DNA of 64,000 nt. Source: Melanocharis versteri (lineage: Eukaryota > Chordata > Aves > Passeriformes > Melanocharitidae). The notes under the pieces are model-generated. The model saw only the letters and a program-made list of their open reading frames with translations. It searched no databases and was not told the DNA's origin. Shown here in pieces: positions 15,001-24,700 of the stretch (positions are counted from its first letter, which is position 1; the number at the start of each line of letters is the position of its first letter). A program made the translations under genes and the position numbers. The stretch is taken from assembly GCA_013397845.1 (NCBI GenBank), contig VZTG01007192.1:251632-315631 (forward strand), read 5' to 3'.

Positions 15001-15940
15001 TCCTTTCTGTCCTTGCCTTGTAAGAGCAGGAACCAAAGAGTCATCTTGGTACCAAAACATGAAAAGACAGTTTGACACCAGCAGGAGTGTGCATAGCAGT
15101 CTCTGCAGCATTCTTGCTCCGCTGCTAAAGACTTAAGACACACCCCACTGAAAGAAGTGGGGTATGTGCATAACTTCTGAGATCTCCTTAACACTGTGAA
15201 TGTGCAGTACACGATTGGAATGTTTTAGCCAAAGTGCCTTTTAACATACAAAAATAAAAAGAGTAAAACGTGAAGTTGCAATAAAATAACAACTCTTAGT
15301 TTTAATTGTGGGTCAGGCACTCGGCAAGCATGTTCTGTTTTGGTTTTAAAGCTGATACTGCTCCCTGAACTCAAAAGCTGTGATAACACCGAGATTTTTA
15401 AGAACCAGATTTAGTGCTGTGCTCTTGTTTTGATAGATACTCACATGTCAGCAGTCACAGCAGATGATATTTACTTTTAGACTGCTGGTTGCACGTTCCT
15501 GAATTTTTTGCCTGAGCTCATTCTATTGAGCGAAAGAAAATGTGTATTGTCAGAAGCAGCCTTGCTTTATAAACACTGACAACTCTCTCTCCGCTTAAAG
15601 CCAAGCCAGCCAAGCTCTCCAGAGCTGATTCAGGTCTTTAGGATTTGAGATGCATCCGCACATCTACTCTCAACGTACTTGTCAAGGCAGACAGGTTTCA
15701 GTTGATATTACCTTCCAAAACTTGGCAACATCTTAACATAACGCACAAATAGGTATTAAGGAAAAAAAAAAAAAGAAACATGGTTACAAAGGGAGATTGG
15801 AAGTAGCGAGGGTCTTTCTAAGAGAGGCTACAGAAACGCGTACATGAAACATTTCCGGTATCGGTTTACAGCAATAAGAATAGAAGTGGACAGGCAAAAA
15901 CTTCAACCGAGAATCAGATGGCAGCTATAATACCCCAGCC
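1..15940. other. Gene-free stretch; possible intron or intergenic DNA
   Basis: I found no exon, RNA gene or clear mobile element in these 16 kb. The sequence is AT-rich, with scattered A/T runs and a short TA run near 4475-4487. Open frames on both strands (for example 289-786 plus, 13157-13465 minus, 14034-14477 minus) show no recognisable domain and overlap competing frames, as expected by chance. If the CpG island at 16.0-16.5 kb starts a minus-strand gene, this stretch would be its first intron. In human the neighbour in that position is ABL2, but I could not find its alternative first exons or any kinase, SH2 or SH3 sequence here. Old, diverged repeats may be present that cannot be recognised by eye. 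Confidence 0.6.
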
Positions 15941-16202
15941 AAAACGAAATTGTTTGCTCTGTCAGGAGCCATACAGTCTCACAGACCTAGAACGGCAAGT
16001 CACAAACGCCTCGGCAAACAGTCGGACAAGGCACATGTTACCTTTACCTTTGTAAACAAAACCAGAGCTCGGAATCGCCGCGGTGACAGCGACCGAACCC
16101 CGCAAGCCCCGATCCCCGGCGGTGCCAGCTCGCTCCCGCTGCGGCTGGCGGGCAGTCCCGATCCCCAACTCCAGCGGGTGGGAGGGGGAAAGCTCCTCCG
16201 AA

Positions 16203-16258
16203 GGCGAGCATCCCCCGGGACGTGGCGGCCGGGGCGAGCATCCCCCGGGACGTGGCCG
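16203..16258. repeat. 30-bp tandem duplication in CpG island
   Basis: Two copies of a 24-base unit beginning GGCGAGCATCCCCCGGGACG start at 16203 and 16233, a period of exactly 30 bp. They diverge only in the last few bases (GGCC versus CGCC). Each copy carries a CCCGGG and a GACGTGGC core. Confidence 0.85.
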
Positions 16259-16350
16259 CCCCGCTCCCCCCGCCTGCCTCTCCCCTCCCCCAGNGGCGGC
16301 TCCCGCGGAGCTGCGGGCTGGGGCTCACGGGCTCGCCCCCGCAGCCCCCG

Positions 16351-16360
16351 CCGCCATCTT
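16351..16360 (-). promoter_or_regulatory. YY1 binding site
   Basis: CCGCCATCTT on the + strand is AAGATGGCGG on the minus strand, the full YY1 core. YY1 sites in housekeeping promoters usually lie just downstream of the start site with AAGATGGCGGC on the transcribed sense strand. That orientation supports minus-strand transcription starting near here. Confidence 0.6.
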
Positions 16361-16423
16361 AAACCACAGAGCGCCGGCGGAGCGGGGACGGAGCGGCTCC
16401 CGCAGCCGCCTCCGGTCCGCCCA

Positions 16424-16454
16424 GGGAGGGGAGGGAGCGAGGGAGGAAGGGAGG
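16424..16454 (+). other. Potential G-quadruplex
   Basis: GGG runs at 16424, 16428, 16433, 16441 and 16449, with loops of 1-5 bases, meet the usual G3+N1-7 rule on the + strand. The run lies upstream of the presumed minus-strand start in the CpG island. Confidence 0.6.
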
Positions 16455-16510
16455 CTGGGATAGAGGGAGGGTGGCCGCCCCCCCGGCCCAGGCCGCCCCG
16501 CCGCGGCACG

Positions 16511-16825
16511 CAGAATCCCGGAGTTGTTTGGGTTGGGAGGGACCTGTGTGGATCGGCCAGGCCCACGGCAGGGTCACCTGGAGCAGGGGGCACAGGAACG
16601 CGTCCCGGCGGGGGTNNNNNNNNNNNNNNNNNNNNNNNNNNNNNNNNNNNNNNNNNNACTCCACGCCTTCCCTGGGTAGCCTGTCCCAGTGCTCTGCCAC
16701 CCTCAACGTAAAGAACTTCTTACTCATGCTGAGGTGGAATTTCTTGTGTTTTAGTTTATGGCCATTGCTGCTTCTCCTGTCTCTGGGCACCCCTGAAAAG
16801 AGTCTGGCACCATCCTCTTGGCACT
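16511..16825 (-). mobile_element. CR1 LINE 3' fragment (minus orientation)
   Basis: The piece starts with the reversed CR1 3' tail (AGAATCCCGGAGTTGTTTGG, then TTGGGAGGGACC). After the N run it continues as CCTGGGTAGCCTGTCCCAGTG, AAAGAACTTCTTACTCATG and CTCCTGTCTCTGGGC, all complements of the CR1 3' region. Its left end abuts the CpG island. The 42-base gap (16616-16657) removes its middle. It is 5'-truncated with no reverse transcriptase left. Confidence 0.85.
16616..16657. other. Assembly gap (42 N)
   Basis: An unsequenced run inside the CR1 fragment next to the CpG island. The length may be nominal. Confidence 0.99.
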
Positions 16826-16947
16826 GCCACACAGGCACGTCAGTGGGGACGGGCACACGGGGGAATGCACAGGGACGTGGGCTGAGGGGCGAGAGCTCAC
16901 CTGGGTCACTCGCCAGATCACGGCCCAGGAGAGGCCTCCCATCTTGG

Positions 16948-17178
16948 CCATGAGAGCTGTGCCAGGGGAAGGTTAGGTTGGACACTAGGACAAATTTCTT
17001 CACAGAAGGGATGATAAAACATTGGAATGGACTGCCCAGGGAGGTGGTGGAGTCATTGTCTGGAGGTGTTTATGGAAGGACTGGATTTGGCACTCACCAT
17101 AGTCTGGTTGACATGCTGGTGTCAGGTCATAGGTTGAAATCGATGATCTCAGGGGTCTTTTCCCACCTAACTGATCGT
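16948..17178 (+). mobile_element. CR1 LINE 3' fragment (plus orientation)
   Basis: The segment reads GGTTAGGTTGGACACTAGGA, AAATTTCTTCACAGAAGGG, ACTGCCCAGGGAGGTGGTGG, then GATCTCAGGGGTCTTTTCCC, in the order of the CR1 3' end. It is 5'-truncated and faces away from the minus-oriented CR1 at 16511-16825, with about 120 bp of other sequence between them. Confidence 0.9.
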
Positions 17179-20100
17179 GTGGTCTCCGTGGGTTACCACG
17201 CTCCGGGTTGACTCCTTGGGCTCCTGCCAGGACCTGATGTCCTGGCCAAGGGCATGGAGAAGGAGGAAAGCACTGCTGTGTGAATAACACCAGGAGTGGT
17301 TGGCAGCAGCATCTTGTTCTTGGGTGGTTGAACATACACTCAATTCTGTAACTAATTAGTAAACCATCTTCTTTCACCTTCTGTAATATTAGCATAAGGT
17401 GCTCCAATTCAAAGCAGAAGGCAGGAGGTTTCGTCCCGAAAGATAATGGTGCTTGTCACAGTTTAGAGGACCTGGGCAGTTGGAAGTATTTCTCTCTCCA
17501 TGCTAACAACTATTTCAGCAATGTCTTGGTAATGTTTCTTCATCCTGGATGAGCCAAAATGCCGCTCCCCTCAGATGCCTTTACCACTGAGAATGGATGT
17601 GACAGTGACAAATTGGCTTGGTAACACTCAGAGCCAACCAGCTTCCAACCTCTGTGTCGCTGTCCTATGGTGGGAAGGTGAGCAGACACTCCTCTAAGAG
17701 CTTTGTGAAAGCCAGCTTTCAGTGACAGGAATTCTAAGCTCATGTTCTACCTTCCCAGGGTCACAAGGTGCTGTCCATACTGGTGCATGTACTCAAACTG
17801 CACCCTGCTGCAATAATAATTCTGCCTAAAATAGGGGTGGCTCATCCCACTGGACTGATGTGTACTCTGACAAAAGCTGGATGGAGTAAATGGGAATGAG
17901 GAGCACGTGGAGCCAGAAATGCCTTAACCCACTAAATTAATGGACTAAGAACATTTGGGAGATCAGGAATTACAAACAGACCCGCTAATAACACATAACA
18001 AAACAGTTCTTAAAATAGTGCTGGGAACATCCAGGGTGCAGCATGGGGTACACGGTGCCAAGTCTGGGACCTTGTACGGACATGGTTATGTGCATATGAG
18101 CAGAGGGTGTTCCTGCAGAATGGACAGTCTCGGGCAGAACCAGCCCATGGTAAACTCTGCAGTGGAGCTGTTTCCTGGTCTCGTTCCAGCTAGAATTTGC
18201 AGAATTTGGCATTTATAAATGGTTTGCCTTGTAAACAAAATATATGTTCTCTGGAGACTGTAGAGACAACAAACACAGAACTCCCTCGTGCCATTTGCAG
18301 TTGCCGCGTAGCATAGAGCCACTCTTTAAAAATCAACAGAAATACTATTTTTCTTCCCTAATGCCTTTTACTTGCTGATCATGAAGAACTATCCAGAGGA
18401 AGGCCATTAGTATTTTAAAAGAAGATGCAAGTGTCAAGGGACTGTTGTGTGCAAGTGCACCAAGGAGAATTGGATTTAAACATTGCTCTTATTCCTCAGA
18501 TCTCATGAAACTCTGATTTTCTCTCCCAGCACCTTCTGCACAAAGAACGGCTTGCTCTGGGCTGCATTAATGTCCAACTGCAGGAAACTTGTCTGACACA
18601 CAAAACCATCTTTCCTGGGGATGGGGTCAGGCAGGGGCTTTCTAAGAAGGCCTGTTGCAAGGAGAGGAGGGCAGCAGCATGGGGTTTTTGCTGTTGTATA
18701 ATAGTTTTTAAAGATCATGCTGTACCCTGTAAAAAAAGCAAACCCAGAGCCCCAGCCATGCTTGATGTGTGCTAAACAAGCCAGACCCTCAGACTTCGCC
18801 CCACTTGATCCCCTCAGCATCAGGGGTATAAACAAGAAACTCCCCAAACTGAAAAGGACTCTGTGCTGCTGAGTTACCGATGACACTGGGCCACACCGTT
18901 CCTTGTTGTTAAAATGGAGGCTAATAAGTATTTACTTCACAGAGTGTCATGGTTATTAACCACGCAAAGCCAAGAGGTAAAACCTGCACCAATGCTATCT
19001 ATTTTTATCAGCTGTGATGTTATCAGCTCCATGAAGCATCGGGAACAGGTTGTTTTTCAAGGGTAATTTCTTGTGAAGAGGTCTGGCACCATGCATTAAT
19101 GAGGCATCAGTAACAGTCACTGTCCTGGCGATTTTGAGTTTCCAGTCAATCTGCCATCCATGAGCTGTTCAAGTAAGGGATAAAAAGGACCAAGGCAGCA
19201 CTGAGGTCAGAGTCATGTGCCTGACAAGAAATGTGATATTTCTAGAAACACTTCTGAACTGACTTTAAATATTAATGGTATATCCATTTCTTTAAGCTTC
19301 CTTTAAGCACTGACAATGCATTTGTTCCCCATCCACGGCATGCTCCAAAAATCACACACTCAAAAAATTGCTGGCTGAGCAGTCTTACATCATACTGTGC
19401 ATGACAGTCTCACTGTCATCTGCCTGAAGGATGGATTCTGTGCCAGAAGGAGCCTGTGGACAAATTGGAGACTCCTGAGCCTGAATGTTGAGTTAACTGG
19501 GCAGTTTCTGTTTGTAACTTAGGAAAAATTAGCTAGCAGTATGCTGGTGGCAGCTTAAAAATTAATTCTAGCTGTAATCTTTGCTCTTCTTCCAGATCAT
19601 ATACCTTCTGTATACCAAAGCTGTACAGAGAAACAGATGTGTGTGAAATATTTGACTGGTATTTAGGACGCAGATGTATTAGTTAAGGTATTTGCTAAGT
19701 ATGTAGAACAGCAGAGGCCTGATTGTGTACAGCATGTTGGGATTTTTGTGCCTTTATTGCAGTGCCAGAGCAAGTTGTGGAGCTCAGGACGGGCAGCTGT
19801 AGCTCCCCTGGGATGTCTGCAAGGCAAGGGGTACTGCCCACCACATGGCCCAGGGCAGTGCTGCTCTGTGTCCCTCTACCACTCCGGGCTGCACCTGCCT
19901 GCTACCAGGCAGCCACCTGGTTTCTGGGGTTCAGCCACCCAGGGGTTCTGGGGAAAGGCTTTAAAACAAAAAAGAAAGATTTAAGAATCTGATAAAGGCT
20001 TTGTGACACAAGGTTAGCTACTCTGCAGTAAATGTTGAAAGGTTGTAGGTGCTGAACCATATCAAAGGAGGACGTAGTTTCTTGGTGTAACATGTTCAAA

Positions 20101-21661
20101 TGCTCACCCTTTCATCTCTGACTGACAGCTCATAAAATGTCTGCACAGATCTGTCGTGGCACAATAGGTAGTGTTTCAGTGTTGTCTTAAAAGTTATTTT
20201 GAATTATTACTATGATTTAAATTAGAATTTATGTACAGTGCATGCAGGATAACTTGGGGTACTCTCATGCCTGTTCAGCAAGAGTCTGTGAAGATAAAAG
20301 CTTTCTGGAGAAGGAACAGTTTTTGCCCAACAGCACAGAAGGGTTCACATGCAGCCCTTGGCAGATGAAACTTCCTCTGTCAATAATTCTTCTTTCTTCC
20401 ACCATAGATAACAAAAAAACTACTCATACACACTCCTACAAATGTTGCATCCCACCTCCCAAATCATCCTCCTCCTCTGTGCAAGCTTTTGTTCTGTCTT
20501 TTCTGCTGCTTCAGCATTGTCCTCTTTCAAACCACTCTTCTGACACTGCCACAAGTCTAAACATTGACGCCGGCCAGGAGAGCCAGCAAACGAAGGGCTC
20601 CATGCACAGGGGGGAAAGGGACTGGGCACACAGTGTTGTAGTGGAAAAGATGAGTGTGCAGAGACAGCCAGCTCACCACAGCATCTCAGGCATCCCCATT
20701 CTTCTTTTATTTGTCCCTGTGTTTTGGGGTTAGGTATGCTGGGTAACCAAGCACCCTCACGGATCAGAACTGTGTAGCTTGTGCATGTATCTGTCAACTG
20801 TCAACAGCAGCACATTAACTGTGCTGAGGTTTTGCAGGAGCTGTACCCATCAGGGTACAACACATAACCTCGAGCAGCCTCCAGCAGAGTGGAGCCAGAG
20901 GTGGGGAGAGTTGGAATTAAGGAGATTATAGGACTTCTTCGGGAATTTCTTTCCTGTCCAATGTATTTTTCTAAGTACTACAGCTGCACCACCCTTCCCA
21001 AGCATCTGTTCCAGGCACCAAAGGCTGTAGAAGAGTATGCTAATAAGAACATTAAGAATGTTGTTTGTTTGCCTTTTTCTGTGGAAAATGTTGCCTCTAC
21101 CAAACAAAAATTATGACAAGTCTCTGCATCTGTTGGGAATTGCAAATTAGTACTAAGCTTGCACAATGATCACTGATAAAGTACATTTGCTGAGGTAATA
21201 TGAGGTCCCTCAACAGCGCTGGTGATGATTCAGGCTTTTAGGCATTCAGCTGCAGGTGGGTCAATAGGAATGTTTTGCCACCAGAGTTCCAGTGTTGCCT
21301 TAATTTATGCTTAGGAGCCTAATTTTTATGATTCCTAATTTAAAATCTTAGTAGCTCATTGGACAGTGAGGGGGTTCTCTCAGTTTGCAGATGGAAGCTT
21401 TACTTCACGTGTTTTCTGTTTCCTCTCACTGAGAGGTTTGTATCCAGAGAGCTGACATTTAGTTAAGTGATAGCAAATGCTTCAGAGCACGATGCTGTAC
21501 TGCAGTTCCCCCACCAGTGCCTTGGAGAGCAGCCTCGTCCCGGCATAGATTCCTCTGATGACTGCTGTGCTGTGTTTGAATTAGCATAACCCATGTCATA
21601 GTCCAAAACAAAAGAAAGATACATTAGAAACAAGATGTGAAGCTAAAATAAGATGGAATTA

Positions 21662-21705
21662 GAGTCATAGAGTCATTTAGGCTGGAAAAGATCATTAGAC
21701 TCCGG
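21662..21705 (-). mobile_element. Short CR1 3'-end remnant
   Basis: AGTCATAGAGTCATTTAGGC followed by TGGAAAAGATCATTAG is the complement of the last ~45 bases of CR1 (consensus TTCCAACC...ATGATTCTATGA). The rest of the element is absent or unrecognisable. Confidence 0.7.
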
Positions 21706-24700
21706 AATCAGCAGTGCTTCCTCTCCATGTTCTTTGCTTCTTGTTTGTCCCCTAATATCTCCTCCCCCTCCATCTTCCTCAGCACCTTCACTTCACATTT
21801 CTAAGTCATGCTGAAAAACACACCTTCAGAAGATGCCTTTGTTACAATAATGAATCCCACAGTGACTGCGCTCCTGGTATTGTTTTCAGTTGTACACACT
21901 TCTGAATGTAACCTTTGATCTCGTAAGGCAGCCTGAGGATACAGCTTCTTGCAGGATTGCTGCTCTGTGTTACAAGTTTAGGATGGTAGGGATCCAACCT
22001 TGCTCTGGACCACTTGTGCCCTGGCTACGGATGGTGTCATGCTCAATGCAACATTTCTAAGCAGTTAAATCACTTTAAAAGTCAGAGTTTGCTCTAAAAC
22101 ATTGTTATTGTTTCATTCCACAAAGTCTGGAGAGATTCTTCCTTGACAGGCTTTTTTATTTGATTATGCAAGAATTGTAAGTGCTTACTTTATCTTTCAA
22201 ATGACACTGTGTTCCTTCCTCAAACAGTTATTAAATAGCCATGTTTTGCAGTTTCCAACTTTAATGTTAATCCTGTAAAAAATGCTTACTAGTGTGAAAC
22301 TCTTAAAAAAAGAGTAATAGTACAACTGAAGCAGGAGAAAGCACCAGAGTTTTGTAAGATGTTTCTGTGAATGCATTTGTGTGTGTGTGTGTACGAATAG
22401 ACTGGTACTCAAGAGAGCAGCATATACATTTATAATCAAATCTCACTTAAATTTAAAACTCGTTCCTTCTGTTAAACATGCAAATATTTCCATTCTCTTT
22501 GCAAATTCTGCCTGTCTGCTCATTACCAAACCTTTCAGAAAAGACATAAGCCCAAATCTTCCTCTGATCAGGCTCTTAATGTGTTCTGTGTGGTCTTTAT
22601 TTAGACTGTAAACTTGCTGAAATAGGAAATGTCTTATAAAAAAACCAACTACACTGTCTCATTTCACATCCAAATTCTTCTCCCATACCAGCTGTGTGTG
22701 TTTGCCTAGCAGCAAGTCTCCTGTTAATGAATGACTTGTTCTCATTAGCTTGTCAGGCTGGATGTGTAGCTTGCAGTTCCCACTCATACAGAGCAGCACT
22801 CCTTCCCTTGTAGCTTCTGGTAAATCAAACAATGGGATACACAAAGCCTTGTGTCTCTGAGTCTGACCTTTGTACTTGGAATCATTAACTACCACAGAAT
22901 GCCAAAATAAAGTAACTAGCTGCTGGTTACATATATTTAGCATAAGCAGAGCCTTATAGACTGCCTGGTGTGGGGATTGTCACAGGCTTTACCATGGGCT
23001 GCTGCTTCTAAACCTCCTTTAAAATAGGGGGAAATGAATTCTCTGATCGGCAGAGCCAAAGGTGTTGCACTCAGTATATTTGTTTTGTGAAGCTGAGGTC
23101 CAGAGTAGATTCCTGACACCTCAGAGGTTTTCAAAATGAGGTCCTGAGCAGCCTCATCTGACTTTGAAGCTGGCTGTGCTTTCAGCAGGAGACTGGACTA
23201 GCGATCGTTGCCAACTTAAATTCTTATTCCAAAAAAAGTTGCCTCCATTCGGGGCATTAATTAAGACTCTGTCCTCTAACTAGGCTGAATTTTTCATGAA
23301 AGCCATTGGAACTGGATATTTCTTGAACCTTCGTCTCTCCATCTGATATGCATAAAACTGGCCAAGAAGTTCAAAAGTTAGTGGGAGAAAAAAGACAGCT
23401 GGGGCAGAGAGATAGACATGCCCTTCCTCACACACATAGGACAACTGTATAAGCCTTGTTTTGTTAAGAAAACCTTTCTTCCCTTTATGTTAGCACGGAA
23501 AACTTGTCAAGTGTGCATCTAATGAGGCCTGAAGTCATGCTACATACTCCCAGCTGCAGCCAACCTGAAATAATGCCTCCCCAGAGCCAACAGCACATCT
23601 CATGCAGCCGAGGCATTTACTGTGCAATCCCAACTATGCGGAGAAGTTGAGACTTTCAGCAGTGAAACCCGGGCATCATCTTTCTGATGGCAGAGATTAC
23701 ATGGTTGTGCTCACACGGGCGTGTGTTTCAGTCTGCCTGGTGCCTCACCCATCTCTGCCAGCAGACACGGGAGTGTGTCTGGTACCTCTCTGTCGTCCTC
23801 AACTTTCCCATAGCTGAGAGTGACAGAAAGGGGAATTTGACCTCAGCATGCTAGAGACCGCCTGGCTGTCTGCCTTTCCCTTTTTGTCTGCTCTTTCTGA
23901 GGATGCAGTCACACTACCAAATTACCTTGAGTCATCTGTCCTGGAAGTTTTTCCCATGGGTTGCCCATGATAAAGTGTGAATGTACAAGGAGCATTTTAA
24001 TCTGTGCTGTGAGGGGAGGCACTGGTGTGGTGTGAATCCACTGTGGACTCTATGTGCTTCTGAGATTTCCGTCTACCTGAGCCAACACCACATGCCTCCC
24101 CAAAATCTTTTCTGCAAGGGACTGGTTCCATAGCTTCAGTCCACGCAGCTTGTTGATCAGCCAAGAGCCTCCTTTAGCAGCCACGGCAGCAGATTATTCT
24201 GTTTCCCTTTCTCCCAGATTGCAGAGAACACACCTCTGCTTTTGATGGCTTTGGAAAACGTTACTTCTGTGTTCCTGGGAAAGAGCTTCAGAGCACTTCT
24301 ATTTTCTGCCTCACAGGGAAGCAGAAACTGTGAAATTATCAGCATCCTCTGGTTGTACGTTCCCTGGAGCTGTTATACTGTGCAGTCTGAAATAGGCATC
24401 CGGCCCCAGGGAATTGCTAATGATGCATTCAGTCTCAGCATGGCACATGCTCATTCCTGGGGAGTTACTGAGTTAGCATTTATAGTTCTACTCTTTTCCT
24501 CTGAGTAGATGAAACCCTCTGATTTTCCCTCAGCACTGAGGTCTTGGGTGTTGGATTCTCTCCTCATGACAGCTTACTTGGAATGTCACCAGAAAGCTTT
24601 CAGCCTGGATCCTTCCTCCAAAAATCATAGACTACAGTAGCATCATGCCAGAGATTCTTCCATAACTTGGTGTCTGATCAGCAGGCAACAGGAAACTGAG

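Larger units (their letters stand above)
16048..16365 (-). other. Candidate first exon, minus strand, unidentified
   Basis: Read on the minus strand, transcription from the YY1 element (about 16365) would give a GC-rich leader ending at the donor CAAAG/GTAAAG, with the exon ending at 16048. It contains the short upstream frame ATGGCGGCG... (stop after 10 codons). A longer frame of 94 codons (16328 to 16044) would end at a TAA that lies within the intron, so splicing would extend it. The translated residues are Gly/Ala/Pro-rich and match no family I recognise, so I treat the exon as most likely 5' UTR. A single n at 16294 leaves one base and hence the frame uncertain. Confidence 0.3.
15950..16510 (-). 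promoter_or_regulatory. CpG island, probable minus-strand promoter
   Basis: GC content rises sharply from about 16070 to 16510, with many CpG dinucleotides, in contrast to the AT-rich flanks. Within it are a canonical YY1 site, a G-rich run able to form a G-quadruplex, and a 30-bp tandem duplication. On the minus strand a good splice donor (CAAAG/GTAAAG, exon end at 16048) closes the GC-rich part, so a first exon of roughly 300 nt running from about 16365 to 16048 is plausible. In human the gene divergent to SOAT1 at this side is ABL2, which makes an ABL2 promoter the leading inference. The myristoylated ABL2 exon 1B start is not visible, so a non-coding first exon, an lncRNA or another gene remain possible. 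Confidence 0.6.

Noticed and set aside
16000..16593. Long Gly/Pro/Arg-rich frames on both strands in the CpG island
   Set aside because: Stop codons are rare in GC-rich DNA, so long frames arise by chance. The frames cross an n and a CR1 insertion.
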